A program made the translations under genes and the position numbers. Positions 1 to 9,270 of a DNA stretch of 64,000 bases are shown piece by piece. Position 1 is the stretch's first letter. The number at the start of each line of letters is the position of its first letter. Origin of the DNA: Prosthecobacter vanneervenii (lineage in GTDB: Bacteria > Verrucomicrobiota > Verrucomicrobiia > Verrucomicrobiales > Verrucomicrobiaceae); the NCBI RefSeq assembly GCF_014203095.1, contig NZ_JACHIG010000002.1, positions 653,780-717,779 of the forward strand, read 5' to 3'. The notes below the pieces were generated by a model. That model was not told where the DNA came from. It worked only from the letters and a program-made list of their open reading frames with translations, and did not search any database.

Positions 1-3000
1 GTCACCTACACCTACGGCAAACCCAAGAGCATCAAAGGCTACATCGACGGCCGCGAAACCGACGGCGTGTGGGACATGGGCGGTGCCACCGACCGTGCCC
101 CTGTGACCGATGGCGACTCCCTCGTGATCGGCAGCGGCTCCACGCTCGCGTCCTCTCATTCCCTCAATGGCTGGCTCGATGACGTAGCCATCTATCGCGG
201 GCCCGTCGATGTCACCGCGCTGAAGGCCAAGTATCAGTTTGTGCCGCCGCCTCCGCCCATCGCCAAGAAGCAGGTGCCCGCAGGCCGTGTGCTGGTGCAG
301 CTGGCAGAGGAAGGCATGCCCGACGCCAACGCCTGGCCCGCCGAACCGCCCAAGGTGGGCGAGACTTACACGGAAGATGTCTTCGGCTTCCTCGATGTGC
401 CGCAGAAGTACGTGGACACCGGCGTACGTGGCGAGCGCCATGTGCCCTTCATGCTGCGTGCGGCAGCCGTGGTGACCTTTCCCAAAGGCAAGCACCGCCT
501 GCTGCTGCGTGCCCGTGGCGCCACGAATCTCTATGTCGATAACAAGATCGTCCTCAACACCCCCTTCCCGCCGAATGACAGCGACGGCCATCATCTGGTA
601 GCCGATCAGCAGGGTTATCTCGACCTGGGCCCCGACTTCCGCTTTGTCCCTCCCGGAAACCGCGAATCTTGGTGCGAGTTTGAAGGCACCGGCAAGCCGC
701 AGTTCATCGTGCTGGAGACGCTGGTGGGCAGCTATGTGGGCAAGAGCATCCGCCGTCCTGAGCTGGGCGAAACCGTGGTTGCCTGGAGCCAGCAAGGCAC
801 CGAGACCTGGAAGCTCGTCACCCCCGGCAAGCGCACCGTGCCCTACACCGATGCCGGATGGGCTGCCTACGAGCAAGAGCGCAATGCCCACTACGCCGAG
901 GTGAATGCCAAAAAACGCGCCGAACTGCGTGCCCTCTCCGCGCCCTACTGGGCCACGCGCCGCAAGGCTGCGGAAGAATGGCTGGCAAAAAATCCGGTGG
1001 GCAATGGCAGCATCGACGAATTCATTGCCGCCAAGATCGCCACCGTGAAGTCCCAGGACTCCCACAAAGGCAGCATCGACTACTTCAAGGACATCCAGCC
1101 CATCCTCGAAGCCAAGTGCACCGAGTGCCATCGCGGCTCCAAGGCCAAGGGCGGACTGCATCTCGACTCGCTGGCAGACGCCATCAAAGGCGGCAAATCC
1201 GATGGTGCCGCCGTCGAGCCCGGTAAGCCCGACCACAGCTCCCTCATCGCCCGCATTACCTCCACGGATGAAGACGAAATCATGCCGCCCAAGGGCAAGC
1301 CTTTGACGAAGGATGAGATCGCCCTGCTCACCACCTGGATCAAAGAAGGGGCCCACTGGCCGGAGATCCGCGCCGATCACCTCACGCTCACACCACTCAC
1401 GGACGACCTCAGCTTCCTGCGCCGTGTGTACATCGACACCATCGGCGTGCCTCCATCCCTGGAAGAGATTGCCGCATTCCAGAAGAACCCGGACCGCAAG
1501 GCCGTCATCGACCAACTGCTGAAAGACCCGCGCTGGGCCGACAACTGGATGGGCTACTGGCAGGACGTGCTGGCGGAAAACCCAAACATCCTCAACCCCA
1601 CGCTGAACAACACCGGCCCCTTCCGCTGGTGGCTCTATGAGTCCCTGCAGGACAACAAGCCCATGGACTTCTTTGTCACCGAACTCCTGCGCATGCGCGG
1701 CAGCGAGCGCCTCGGCGGCCCCGCCGGATTTGGCACCGCCTCGCAGAACGATGTGCCCATGGCTGCCAAGGGCACCATCGTCAGCACCGCCTTCCTCGGC
1801 GTGGAGATGAAGTGCGCCCGCTGCCACGACTCCCCCACCGGCAAGTCCATCCAGCAGGATCTCTTTGAACTCGCCGCCATGCTCGGCTCCAAAGAAATCG
1901 AAGTGCCCAAAACCAGCAGCGTGCCGATGGACAAGATCCACGCCGGTGGCCGCAAGCCCCTCATTCAAGTGACCCTGCAGCCCGGCACCAAGGTGCAGCC
2001 CAAGTGGCCCTTTGCGGAGTTCTGCGATGAAGCCGCCGCCAAGCTGGCCGAAGATCCCAAGGACAGCCGTGATGTGCTGGCCGCCATGATCACCGCGCCG
2101 CAGAACGAGCGCTTTGCCCAGGTCATCGCCAATCGCGTTTGGGCACGCTTCATGGGCCGCGGCATCGTGGAGCCCATCGAAGACTGGGAGAAGGGCAAGC
2201 CCTCGCATCCTGAGATGCTGAAATGGCTGGGCCGCGAATTCGTCAGCGGCGGTTATGACGTGAAGCACCTCGCCCGCCTCATCCTCAACAGCCAGGCCTA
2301 CCAGCGTGCCACCGATCCCACGCTCAAGCAGACCAGCCCGCTCTTCACCAGCCCCGCACCGCGCAGGCTGCAGGCAGAGCAGATCGTGGACTCTCTTTTC
2401 TCCGCCACCGGCAAGCCCTTCCACACCGAGGAAGTCTGCCTGGACATCGACAACACCCGCGATCTCAAAAACGCCATCCACATGGGCAAGCCGCACCACA
2501 GCTGGATGCTCACCAGCACCAGCAATGAGCGCGACCGCCCCAGCCTGGCCCTGCCCCGCATCCAGGCCGTCACGGATGTGCTCAGCGCCTTCGGCTGGCG
2601 CGGCTCACGCCAGGACCCTGTGAGCAAGCGCGATGCCGACCCCAACGTGCTGCAGCCCGCCATTCTCAGCAACGGCACCGTGGGCGTCTGGCTCACTCGA
2701 CTGAGTGATGACCATGGCATCACCGCCCTCGCTTTGAAAAACGAATCGCTCGATCAGTTCATTGACCAGCTTTTCCTCAAGCTGCTCACCCGTCATCCGA
2801 CGGCGGAAGAGCACGCGCTGTACACCAAGCACCTTAGCGCCGGGTACGACAAACGAATCAATAGCCCAGAAGCGTGCATTAAGCACACCCCATCCAACCG
2901 CACCCGCGAAAAATACGTGAGCTGGTCCAACCACCTCGACGCCGAAGCCACCACCGTGCGCATGGCCCAGGAAACCGCCGCCCGCGCCGGAGATCCCCCC

Positions 3001-3090
3001 ACCAACAAGCTCAACGCCGAATGGCGCGGCCGCATGGAGGATGTGCTGTGGGCTTTGCTCAACGCACCCGAGTGGGAGTTTAGCCCTTAA
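1..3090 (+). CDS. DUF1549/DUF1553 c-type haem protein with LamG-like N-terminus (5' end outside window)
   Basis: The frame is open from base 1 and the first codons already read as the end of a LamG/concanavalin-like domain (ending near GWLDDVAIYRG), so the true start lies upstream. After a linker comes a PSD1-type cytochrome domain with CTECH at bases 1117-1131, then a DUF1549 domain starting near FLRRVYIDTIGVPP, a second haem motif CARCH at 1813-1827, and a C-terminal DUF1553 domain (RFAQVIANRVWARF). These proteins are typical of PVC bacteria, are exported, and are almost always encoded next to a DUF1501 protein, as here. The exact reaction is unknown for the family; a role in periplasmic electron transfer or polysaccharide-linked catabolism is inferred. 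Family assignment is firm. Confidence 0.93.
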   Translation, partial: VTYTYGKPKSIKGYIDGRETDGVWDMGGATDRAPVTDGDSLVIGSGSTLASSHSLNGWLDDVAIYRGPVDVTALKAKYQFVPPPPPIAKKQVPAGRVLVQLAEEGMPDANAWPAEPPKVGETYTEDVFGFLDVPQKYVDTGVRGERHVPFMLRAAAVVTFPKGKHRLLLRARGATNLYVDNKIVLNTPFPPNDSDGHHLVADQQGYLDLGPDFRFVPPGNRESWCEFEGTGKPQFIVLETLVGSYVGKSIRRPELGETVVAWSQQGTETWKLVTPGKRTVPYTDAGWAAYEQERNAHYAEVNAKKRAELRALSAPYWATRRKAAEEWLAKNPVGNGSIDEFIAAKIATVKSQDSHKGSIDYFKDIQPILEAKCTECHRGSKAKGGLHLDSLADAIKGGKSDGAAVEPGKPDHSSLIARITSTDEDEIMPPKGKPLTKDEIALLTTWIKEGAHWPEIRADHLTLTPLTDDLSFLRRVYIDTIGVPPSLEEIAAFQKNPDRKAVIDQLLKDPRWADNWMGYWQDVLAENPNILNPTLNNTGPFRWWLYESLQDNKPMDFFVTELLRMRGSERLGGPAGFGTASQNDVPMAAKGTIVSTAFLGVEMKCARCHDSPTGKSIQQDLFELAAMLGSKEIEVPKTSSVPMDKIHAGGRKPLIQVTLQPGTKVQPKWPFAEFCDEAAAKLAEDPKDSRDVLAAMITAPQNERFAQVIANRVWARFMGRGIVEPIEDWEKGKPSHPEMLKWLGREFVSGGYDVKHLARLILNSQAYQRATDPTLKQTSPLFTSPAPRRLQAEQIVDSLFSATGKPFHTEEVCLDIDNTRDLKNAIHMGKPHHSWMLTSTSNERDRPSLALPRIQAVTDVLSAFGWRGSRQDPVSKRDADPNVLQPAILSNGTVGVWLTRLSDDHGITALALKNESLDQFIDQLFLKLLTRHPTAEEHALYTKHLSAGYDKRINSPEACIKHTPSNRTREKYVSWSNHLDAEATTVRMAQETAARAGDPPTNKLNAEWRGRMEDVLWALLNAPEWEFSP

Positions 3091-3108
3091 ATGATCCGTG
3101 TGCCGTGA

Positions 3109-3138
3109 CTTGAAACTTTAAACCTAAAACTTGAAACT
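3109..3138. repeat. 7-bp tandem repeat between the paired haem and DUF1501 genes
   Basis: Four successive heptamers are readable: CTTGAAA, CTTTAAA, CCTAAAA, CTTGAAA, then CT. The array fills most of the 57-bp spacer between the stop of the haem protein and the ATG of the DUF1501 gene. The AT-rich tract could act as a spacer or promoter element; no function can be read from the sequence. Confidence 0.7.
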
Positions 3139-3147
3139 GTTCCCATC

Positions 3148-4413
<1,266 letters not shown>

Positions 4414-4438
4414 TGCAGACCTTCCAACTGACGCGACA

Positions 4439-4472
4439 GGCTCATAGAGCCTCGTGGCGGGCGCATGCCCGC
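4439..4472 (+). terminator. Two adjacent hairpins after the DUF1501 gene
   Basis: A GGCTC-ATA-GAGCC hairpin (4439-4451) is followed by GCGGGC-GCAT-GCCCGC (4457-4472), 26 bp after the stop codon. There is no T-run behind them, so a factor-independent terminator is only a possibility; they may instead stabilise the transcript 3' end. Confidence 0.35.
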
Positions 4473-4588
4473 AACTCCGGCTGCAGCCATTCGTTGCAAA
4501 CATAAACGCGCATTCATCTGGACGCTCATCGTCCGTTTAGGTGCGCGGGATTTTCCCCCGCTGAAGGCAGTCATCCCTGCCATCAGCC

Positions 4589-5785
4589 ATGAAAACTCCC
4601 CGCACCTCCCTGCGCTGCGCAGTGCTTGCCATTGCGCTTTCATTGACCGCCACCCGCTTTGTGCATGCCGATGGCATCGGCGTGGACCCGCCCTACACCG
4701 ACTACGATCCCCACCGACTGCTGCTGGGCCGGACGCTGGCCGCGCAGGTATGGGACGACCTCCAGGCGCGCAAAAACGCCCTCGTCCCCATCACACTGGG
4801 AGCCTGGCACTGGTGGCGCATTCCCACCGGCGGCCCGGGCTTTGGCGGCTATGGCTCCCCCACGCTCCCAGGCACCTATTACTACTATGTGCAGATCGAT
4901 CCCCTCTGGTACACTGGAGGGAAATGGGTGCAGAGCATGGGCCTGCATGCGGACATGCGTTTTCGTGAGGGGCGTGCCTTCCGCAGCACCATGTCCCCGG
5001 TCTTCTGGCCGTTCGAGGCGTACGCATGGGCTGAAACAACGGCGGGAGTTTTCAAGGCAGGCCAGCTCCGCCGCAGGCTGGGCATCGAGTGGGACGGCAG
5101 CTTCTATGGAAACGTGGCCTACTACGATGGCTTCAAGCTCAACTCAGACATCGGCGTCTCCTGGGAGCACACCTTCTGGCTGCGTCCCAAGTTCAGCATC
5201 GAATCCACCGCCCAGTTTTTCTTCCGCGAAGACGGCATCAGCTCCGGTCTCTCAGGCGCTGACACGGAGAGCACCTCTGCCTTCCGGCTGCAAAACAATG
5301 CGGTCTTTCGCGTGGTGCCCACATGGTGGATCAGCCGCACTTCCAGTCTGGCGCTGGGCCTCACCGGCTCCATCGCCCAGGCGAAAGCCCAGCTCCCCGG
5401 CTACCGCGACCATGCGCTCAGCCTCTGGGGCATCGACCTGACCTACACACGCGGCCGATTCAAGACCTTTGCCGAAGTGCTGCAGCGAAACGGCGCCGTG
5501 AATCCCACCCGCTATGTCTCCGGCGGCATGAGCACCCGCACCACGGACTTCATCGTCGGCACCAGCTACGCCACCGGGCCCGTCACCTGGCGCATGGCCT
5601 ACTCGGCTGGCTATGATGCCCATCCCGGCGGCAGGCAGTTCATGTTTGTACCTGGCGTCACGATTGCCCTGACCCAGAACATCGATCTCTATCTCGAGTA
5701 CGTGAAGTGGCGTGTGACGAATCCCATCGCTGGCTCCACGACGTATGAAAACGGCTTTCAGGTCGCACTGAACTGGCGCTTTTGA
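4589..5785 (+). CDS. Exported protein, probable outer-membrane beta-barrel
   Basis: 398 aa with a signal peptide (hydrophobic stretch residues 8-22, cleavage near VHA-DG). The rest is rich in alternating aromatic and polar residues with many Tyr/Trp/Gly, as in amphipathic beta strands, and the chain ends in a phenylalanine (ALNWRF), the usual outer-membrane insertion signal. No named family was recognised. It follows the DUF1501 gene after 175 bp and precedes a DUF1080 gene on the same strand, so it may belong to the same exported system. Barrel assignment is an inference from composition. Confidence 0.8.
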   Translation: MKTPRTSLRCAVLAIALSLTATRFVHADGIGVDPPYTDYDPHRLLLGRTLAAQVWDDLQARKNALVPITLGAWHWWRIPTGGPGFGGYGSPTLPGTYYYYVQIDPLWYTGGKWVQSMGLHADMRFREGRAFRSTMSPVFWPFEAYAWAETTAGVFKAGQLRRRLGIEWDGSFYGNVAYYDGFKLNSDIGVSWEHTFWLRPKFSIESTAQFFFREDGISSGLSGADTESTSAFRLQNNAVFRVVPTWWISRTSSLALGLTGSIAQAKAQLPGYRDHALSLWGIDLTYTRGRFKTFAEVLQRNGAVNPTRYVSGGMSTRTTDFIVGTSYATGPVTWRMAYSAGYDAHPGGRQFMFVPGVTIALTQNIDLYLEYVKWRVTNPIAGSTTYENGFQVALNWRF

Positions 5786-5870
5786 TCGAGTGAAAGGATC
5801 ACCAAGTAAAACAGCACTCTTCACACTTTGGCCGCGAAGCTGTGCCTTCCTGCACCGTATGGATCTGCAC

Positions 5871-7067
5871 ATGAAACCAACCTTGCTGCTCTCCATCCTC
5901 GCACTCGCAACGGCCCCTACCTTTACCAGCGCAGCTGAGGAAGAAGGCTTTGTCCCCATGTTTAATGGCAGAGACCTCAGCGGATGGGTGAACGCCAACT
6001 GCGCGCCGGAGACCTGGAGCATCAAGGACGGCGTGGTGAGCTGCACGGGCACTCCCACCGGAGCCATGCGCACAGAGAAGCAGTATGAAAACTTCATTTT
6101 GGAATGCGAGTGGCGGCACCTCAGCAGCGGCGGAAACTCCGGGGTCTTCATCTGGGGCAGCCCCATCTCCGCACCGGGTGTGCCCTTTCTGCGCGGCATC
6201 GAGGTGCAGGTGCTGGACCACGGTTACATGAAGCATGCCGATCCCAAGAAGCCGCGCTGGTTCACCACGCATGGCGATGTCTTCCCCATCCACGGCGCCA
6301 CCATGGAGCCGCATGGCGAGCACAACGGCCAGCGCAGCTTTCCCAGCGAAGAACGCAGCAAACCCACCCCCGAATGGAACCACTACCGCATCACCGGCAA
6401 CAACGGCACGCTCACTCTCGCGGTGAATGGCAAAGTGGTGAGCGGCGGCGACAAATGTTTCTGGCGCAAAGGCTACCTTGCCCTGGAATCCGAAGGCGCA
6501 CCTGTTGAATTCCGCAACGTTCGCATCAAAGAACTGCCCAGCACCGGAGCCACAGCTGCTGACTCCGCACCGCTGGATCAAGGTTGGAAGCACCTGTACA
6601 ACGGCATCGACCTGCGTGGCTGGAAAGTACCCGCCGGTGCTGAGGCTCGCTGGGTAGCCGCTAATTGGAACCTCAAGCTCATCTCCGGCCAGCCAACCGC
6701 TCCCCTCTGGAGCCAAATCGAGATCGCTGATGGCGAATACATCGCCGACTTTCAACTGCCGAAAGATGCCGACCTCACGCGAGCCTGTGCGGGCCTCTGC
6801 GTCCGTGGTCAGTCAGCGCCCGCTGTGCTTATCGGCAGCGGCACCGCCCCCATCGTCTTCGGTGCAGACAAGATAAAGCCCGGCAGATGGTACCGCGTGC
6901 GCCTCACACTCGAAGGCACCAAAGCCACCGCTACGCTGACCGAGCCTCAGGAGGCTAATCCGCAGGTAGTGGAGGGCAAGCTCGAAGGTGCTGCGAAAGG
7001 TCCAGTGGGTGTGGCGGATTTCGGCGGTGCTGTGAGCTTTGCGAACTTCTTTGTGAGGGAGCGCTAA
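5871..7067 (+). CDS. Secreted protein with two DUF1080 (3-keto-disaccharide hydrolase-like) domains
   Basis: 398 aa from the ATG at 5871, chosen because it opens a clean signal peptide (MKPTLLLSILALATAPTFTS); in-frame ATGs at 5790 and 5859 would add a non-signal extension. The first domain (about residues 27-225) has the DUF1080 hallmarks MFNGRDLSGW, GGNSGVFIW and WNHYRITGNNGTL. The second half restarts with HLYNGIDLRGWKVP, a second diverged copy. DUF1080 proteins are concanavalin-fold sugar-binding or 3-keto-glycoside hydrolase-like proteins, expanded in PVC bacteria. Substrate unknown. Confidence 0.9.
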   Translation: MKPTLLLSILALATAPTFTSAAEEEGFVPMFNGRDLSGWVNANCAPETWSIKDGVVSCTGTPTGAMRTEKQYENFILECEWRHLSSGGNSGVFIWGSPISAPGVPFLRGIEVQVLDHGYMKHADPKKPRWFTTHGDVFPIHGATMEPHGEHNGQRSFPSEERSKPTPEWNHYRITGNNGTLTLAVNGKVVSGGDKCFWRKGYLALESEGAPVEFRNVRIKELPSTGATAADSAPLDQGWKHLYNGIDLRGWKVPAGAEARWVAANWNLKLISGQPTAPLWSQIEIADGEYIADFQLPKDADLTRACAGLCVRGQSAPAVLIGSGTAPIVFGADKIKPGRWYRVRLTLEGTKATATLTEPQEANPQVVEGKLEGAAKGPVGVADFGGAVSFANFFVRER

Positions 7068-7098
7068 TCAACAAACGAAGAGCGTCCATCATCCCGCA

Positions 7099-9195
7099 TC
7101 ACATCCCCAGCGCCCGCACCAGAAACGCCCACTCGTCAGCTGTCTTCTCGATGGTCTTGTTAAGCGCTGTTCCCGCTCCATGCCCGGCACTGGTTTCGAT
7201 GCGGATGAGCACGGGTGGACCTTCCTTGGCTTGACACTCCTGCAGGCGGGCGCCGAATTTGAAGCTGTGCGCGGGCACCACGCGGTCGTCGTGATCGCTG
7301 GTGAGCACCAGCGTGGCTGGGTAGCGGGTGCCAGTTTTAAGATTATGATAGGGCGAGTATTTGGCCAAGGCATTGAACTCCGCCTTGTTTTCCACGCTGC
7401 CGTAGTCGCTCTTCCAGCCCCAGCCGATGGTGAATTTTTCAAAGCGCAGCATGTCCAGCACGCCCACAGCAGGCAGTGCGGCGGCGTAGAGCTCCGGGCG
7501 CTGCGTCATGCACGCACCGACAAGAAGGCCACCATTGCTGCCGCCCTGGATCGCGAGCTTGTCTTTGCTGGTGTACTTGTGGGAGATCAGCCATTCTGCT
7601 GCGGCGATGAAGTCATCAAACACGTTCTGCTTTCCCAGCTTGATGCCTGCCTGATGCCACTCTCGGCCATACTCGCCACCGCCGCGCAGATTCGGCATGG
7701 CAAAGACGCCGCCCATCTCCAGCCAGACTGCACGCGAAATTGAAAAGCCGGGCATCATGTTGATGTTAAACCCGCCGTAGCCGTAGAGCAGCGTGGGGTT
7801 GGCACCGTCAAGCTTCAGCCCCTTTTTGTGCACGATGAACATGGGCACCCGAGTGCCGTCCTTGCTGTGGTAAAAGACCTGGTGCGTTTCGTAGGCGGTG
7901 CCGTCAAAGTCCACCTGCGGCTTTTTCCACAGACGGCTCTCTCCAGTTTTCAGATCCATGCGGTAGATGGCCCCGGGCTCGGTGAATCCGGTGAAGGTGT
8001 AGAAAGTCTCCGTATCGTGCCGATGACCACCAAAGCCACCCGCGCTGCCGATGCCTGGTAGCTTGACCTCACGAACAAGCTTGCCGTCGAGATCGAGACA
8101 CTTCACCTCCGTCTTGGCATCGCGCAGGTATTCGCAGAACATGTAGCCACCAGCAGTGCTCACGCCTTCCAGCAGCACCTTGGGAACCTCAGGCACCACG
8201 ATGCGCCAGCTGCCACGCTCCGGCTTGCGGATGTCGATGGCGATGACCTGATAGCATGGCGCATTCAGATCCGTGCGAAAATAGAAGATGGGACCTTCAT
8301 TGTCGATGAACTCATAGCGTGCATCGTTGTCATTGAGCAGCTCCACCACCGGACCGCCTGCAATCTTCTGGTAAAAGACACGGTTCTTGGGCTCCGTGCC
8401 CAGCCACACCTGAATGACGAGATACTGCCCGTCCTCGGTGACACCGCCGCCAAAGCCCCATTTCGGCTGGTCTTTGCGCTCATAGATGAGCTGGTCCTCG
8501 CTCTGGGGCTTTCCCAGGGGATGAAAGTAAAGCTTGTGGAATTCGTTCTTCGCTGTCAGCGCCGCACCTGGCTTGGGCTCGTCGTAGCGCGAGTAGTAGA
8601 AGCCGCTGCCATCCTTGCGCCACGATACACCGCTGAACTTCACCCACCGCACCACGTCATCGAGATCCTGCCCAGTGGCGATGTCGCGCACGCGGATGGT
8701 ATTCCAGTCACTGCCGGCCTCGGAGACGCCGTAGGCTATCAGTTTGCCGTCTTCACTGGGTGAATAGTCAGAGAGAGAAGTCGTGCCTTCCTTCGACATC
8801 GCATTCGGATCCAGCAGCACCTTGGCCTCTCCTTCTAGAGACTCGGCGGTCATGAGCACCGCCTGGTTTTGCAGTCCGGAATTGTAGGTGTAGAACCAGC
8901 GCCCGCCCTGCTCAAAGGGCCGCCCGACGCGCTCGTAGTTCCACAGCTTTTGCAGGCGTGTCTTGATCTCCTCGCGGCGCGGCAGCTTTTCAAGATATCC
9001 AAAGGTCACCGCATTCTGCGCCTTCACCCACGCCTTGGTCTCCTCAGAGTTGTCATCCTCCAGCCATCGATAGGGGTCGGAAACCGTCACGCCATGCAGC
9101 GTGTCTTTGACATCCTCCTTGCGCGTCTGTGGATAGGTCAGGGCTTCGGCGGCAAGAGAGGCGGTGGTCATCATGAACAGAAATGCGGCACGCAT
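7099..9195 (-). CDS. Prolyl oligopeptidase family serine peptidase (S9A)
   Basis: 698 aa, with a signal-like N-terminus ending near SLAAEA. Residues about 20-430 form the seven-bladed propeller (entry motif VSDPYRWLED), and the C-terminal alpha/beta hydrolase domain carries the nucleophile in GGSNGGLL (Ser about 553), the acid in SDHDDRVVP and the histidine in SAGHGAG. Length and triad spacing match the classical prolyl endopeptidase, which cleaves short peptides after proline. The signal suggests periplasmic action. It is divergent from the ATPase gene, with 75 bp between starts holding both promoters. Confidence 0.95.
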   Translation of the reverse strand: MRAAFLFMMTTASLAAEALTYPQTRKEDVKDTLHGVTVSDPYRWLEDDNSEETKAWVKAQNAVTFGYLEKLPRREEIKTRLQKLWNYERVGRPFEQGGRWFYTYNSGLQNQAVLMTAESLEGEAKVLLDPNAMSKEGTTSLSDYSPSEDGKLIAYGVSEAGSDWNTIRVRDIATGQDLDDVVRWVKFSGVSWRKDGSGFYYSRYDEPKPGAALTAKNEFHKLYFHPLGKPQSEDQLIYERKDQPKWGFGGGVTEDGQYLVIQVWLGTEPKNRVFYQKIAGGPVVELLNDNDARYEFIDNEGPIFYFRTDLNAPCYQVIAIDIRKPERGSWRIVVPEVPKVLLEGVSTAGGYMFCEYLRDAKTEVKCLDLDGKLVREVKLPGIGSAGGFGGHRHDTETFYTFTGFTEPGAIYRMDLKTGESRLWKKPQVDFDGTAYETHQVFYHSKDGTRVPMFIVHKKGLKLDGANPTLLYGYGGFNINMMPGFSISRAVWLEMGGVFAMPNLRGGGEYGREWHQAGIKLGKQNVFDDFIAAAEWLISHKYTSKDKLAIQGGSNGGLLVGACMTQRPELYAAALPAVGVLDMLRFEKFTIGWGWKSDYGSVENKAEFNALAKYSPYHNLKTGTRYPATLVLTSDHDDRVVPAHSFKFGARLQECQAKEGPPVLIRIETSAGHGAGTALNKTIEKTADEWAFLVRALGM

Positions 9196-9270
9196 GTCTC
9201 ACCCTGCCTGTCATTTTCTGCTTTGCAATCCAAGCGGCTTCCGCCACGCTTATTTCATTCTTCGCACTTC

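Noticed and set aside
8869..9270. 134-codon N-terminal extension of the HerA-like ATPase
   Set aside because: It overlaps the divergent prolyl oligopeptidase gene and the peptide has no family similarity; the ATG at 9271 starts the conserved domain.
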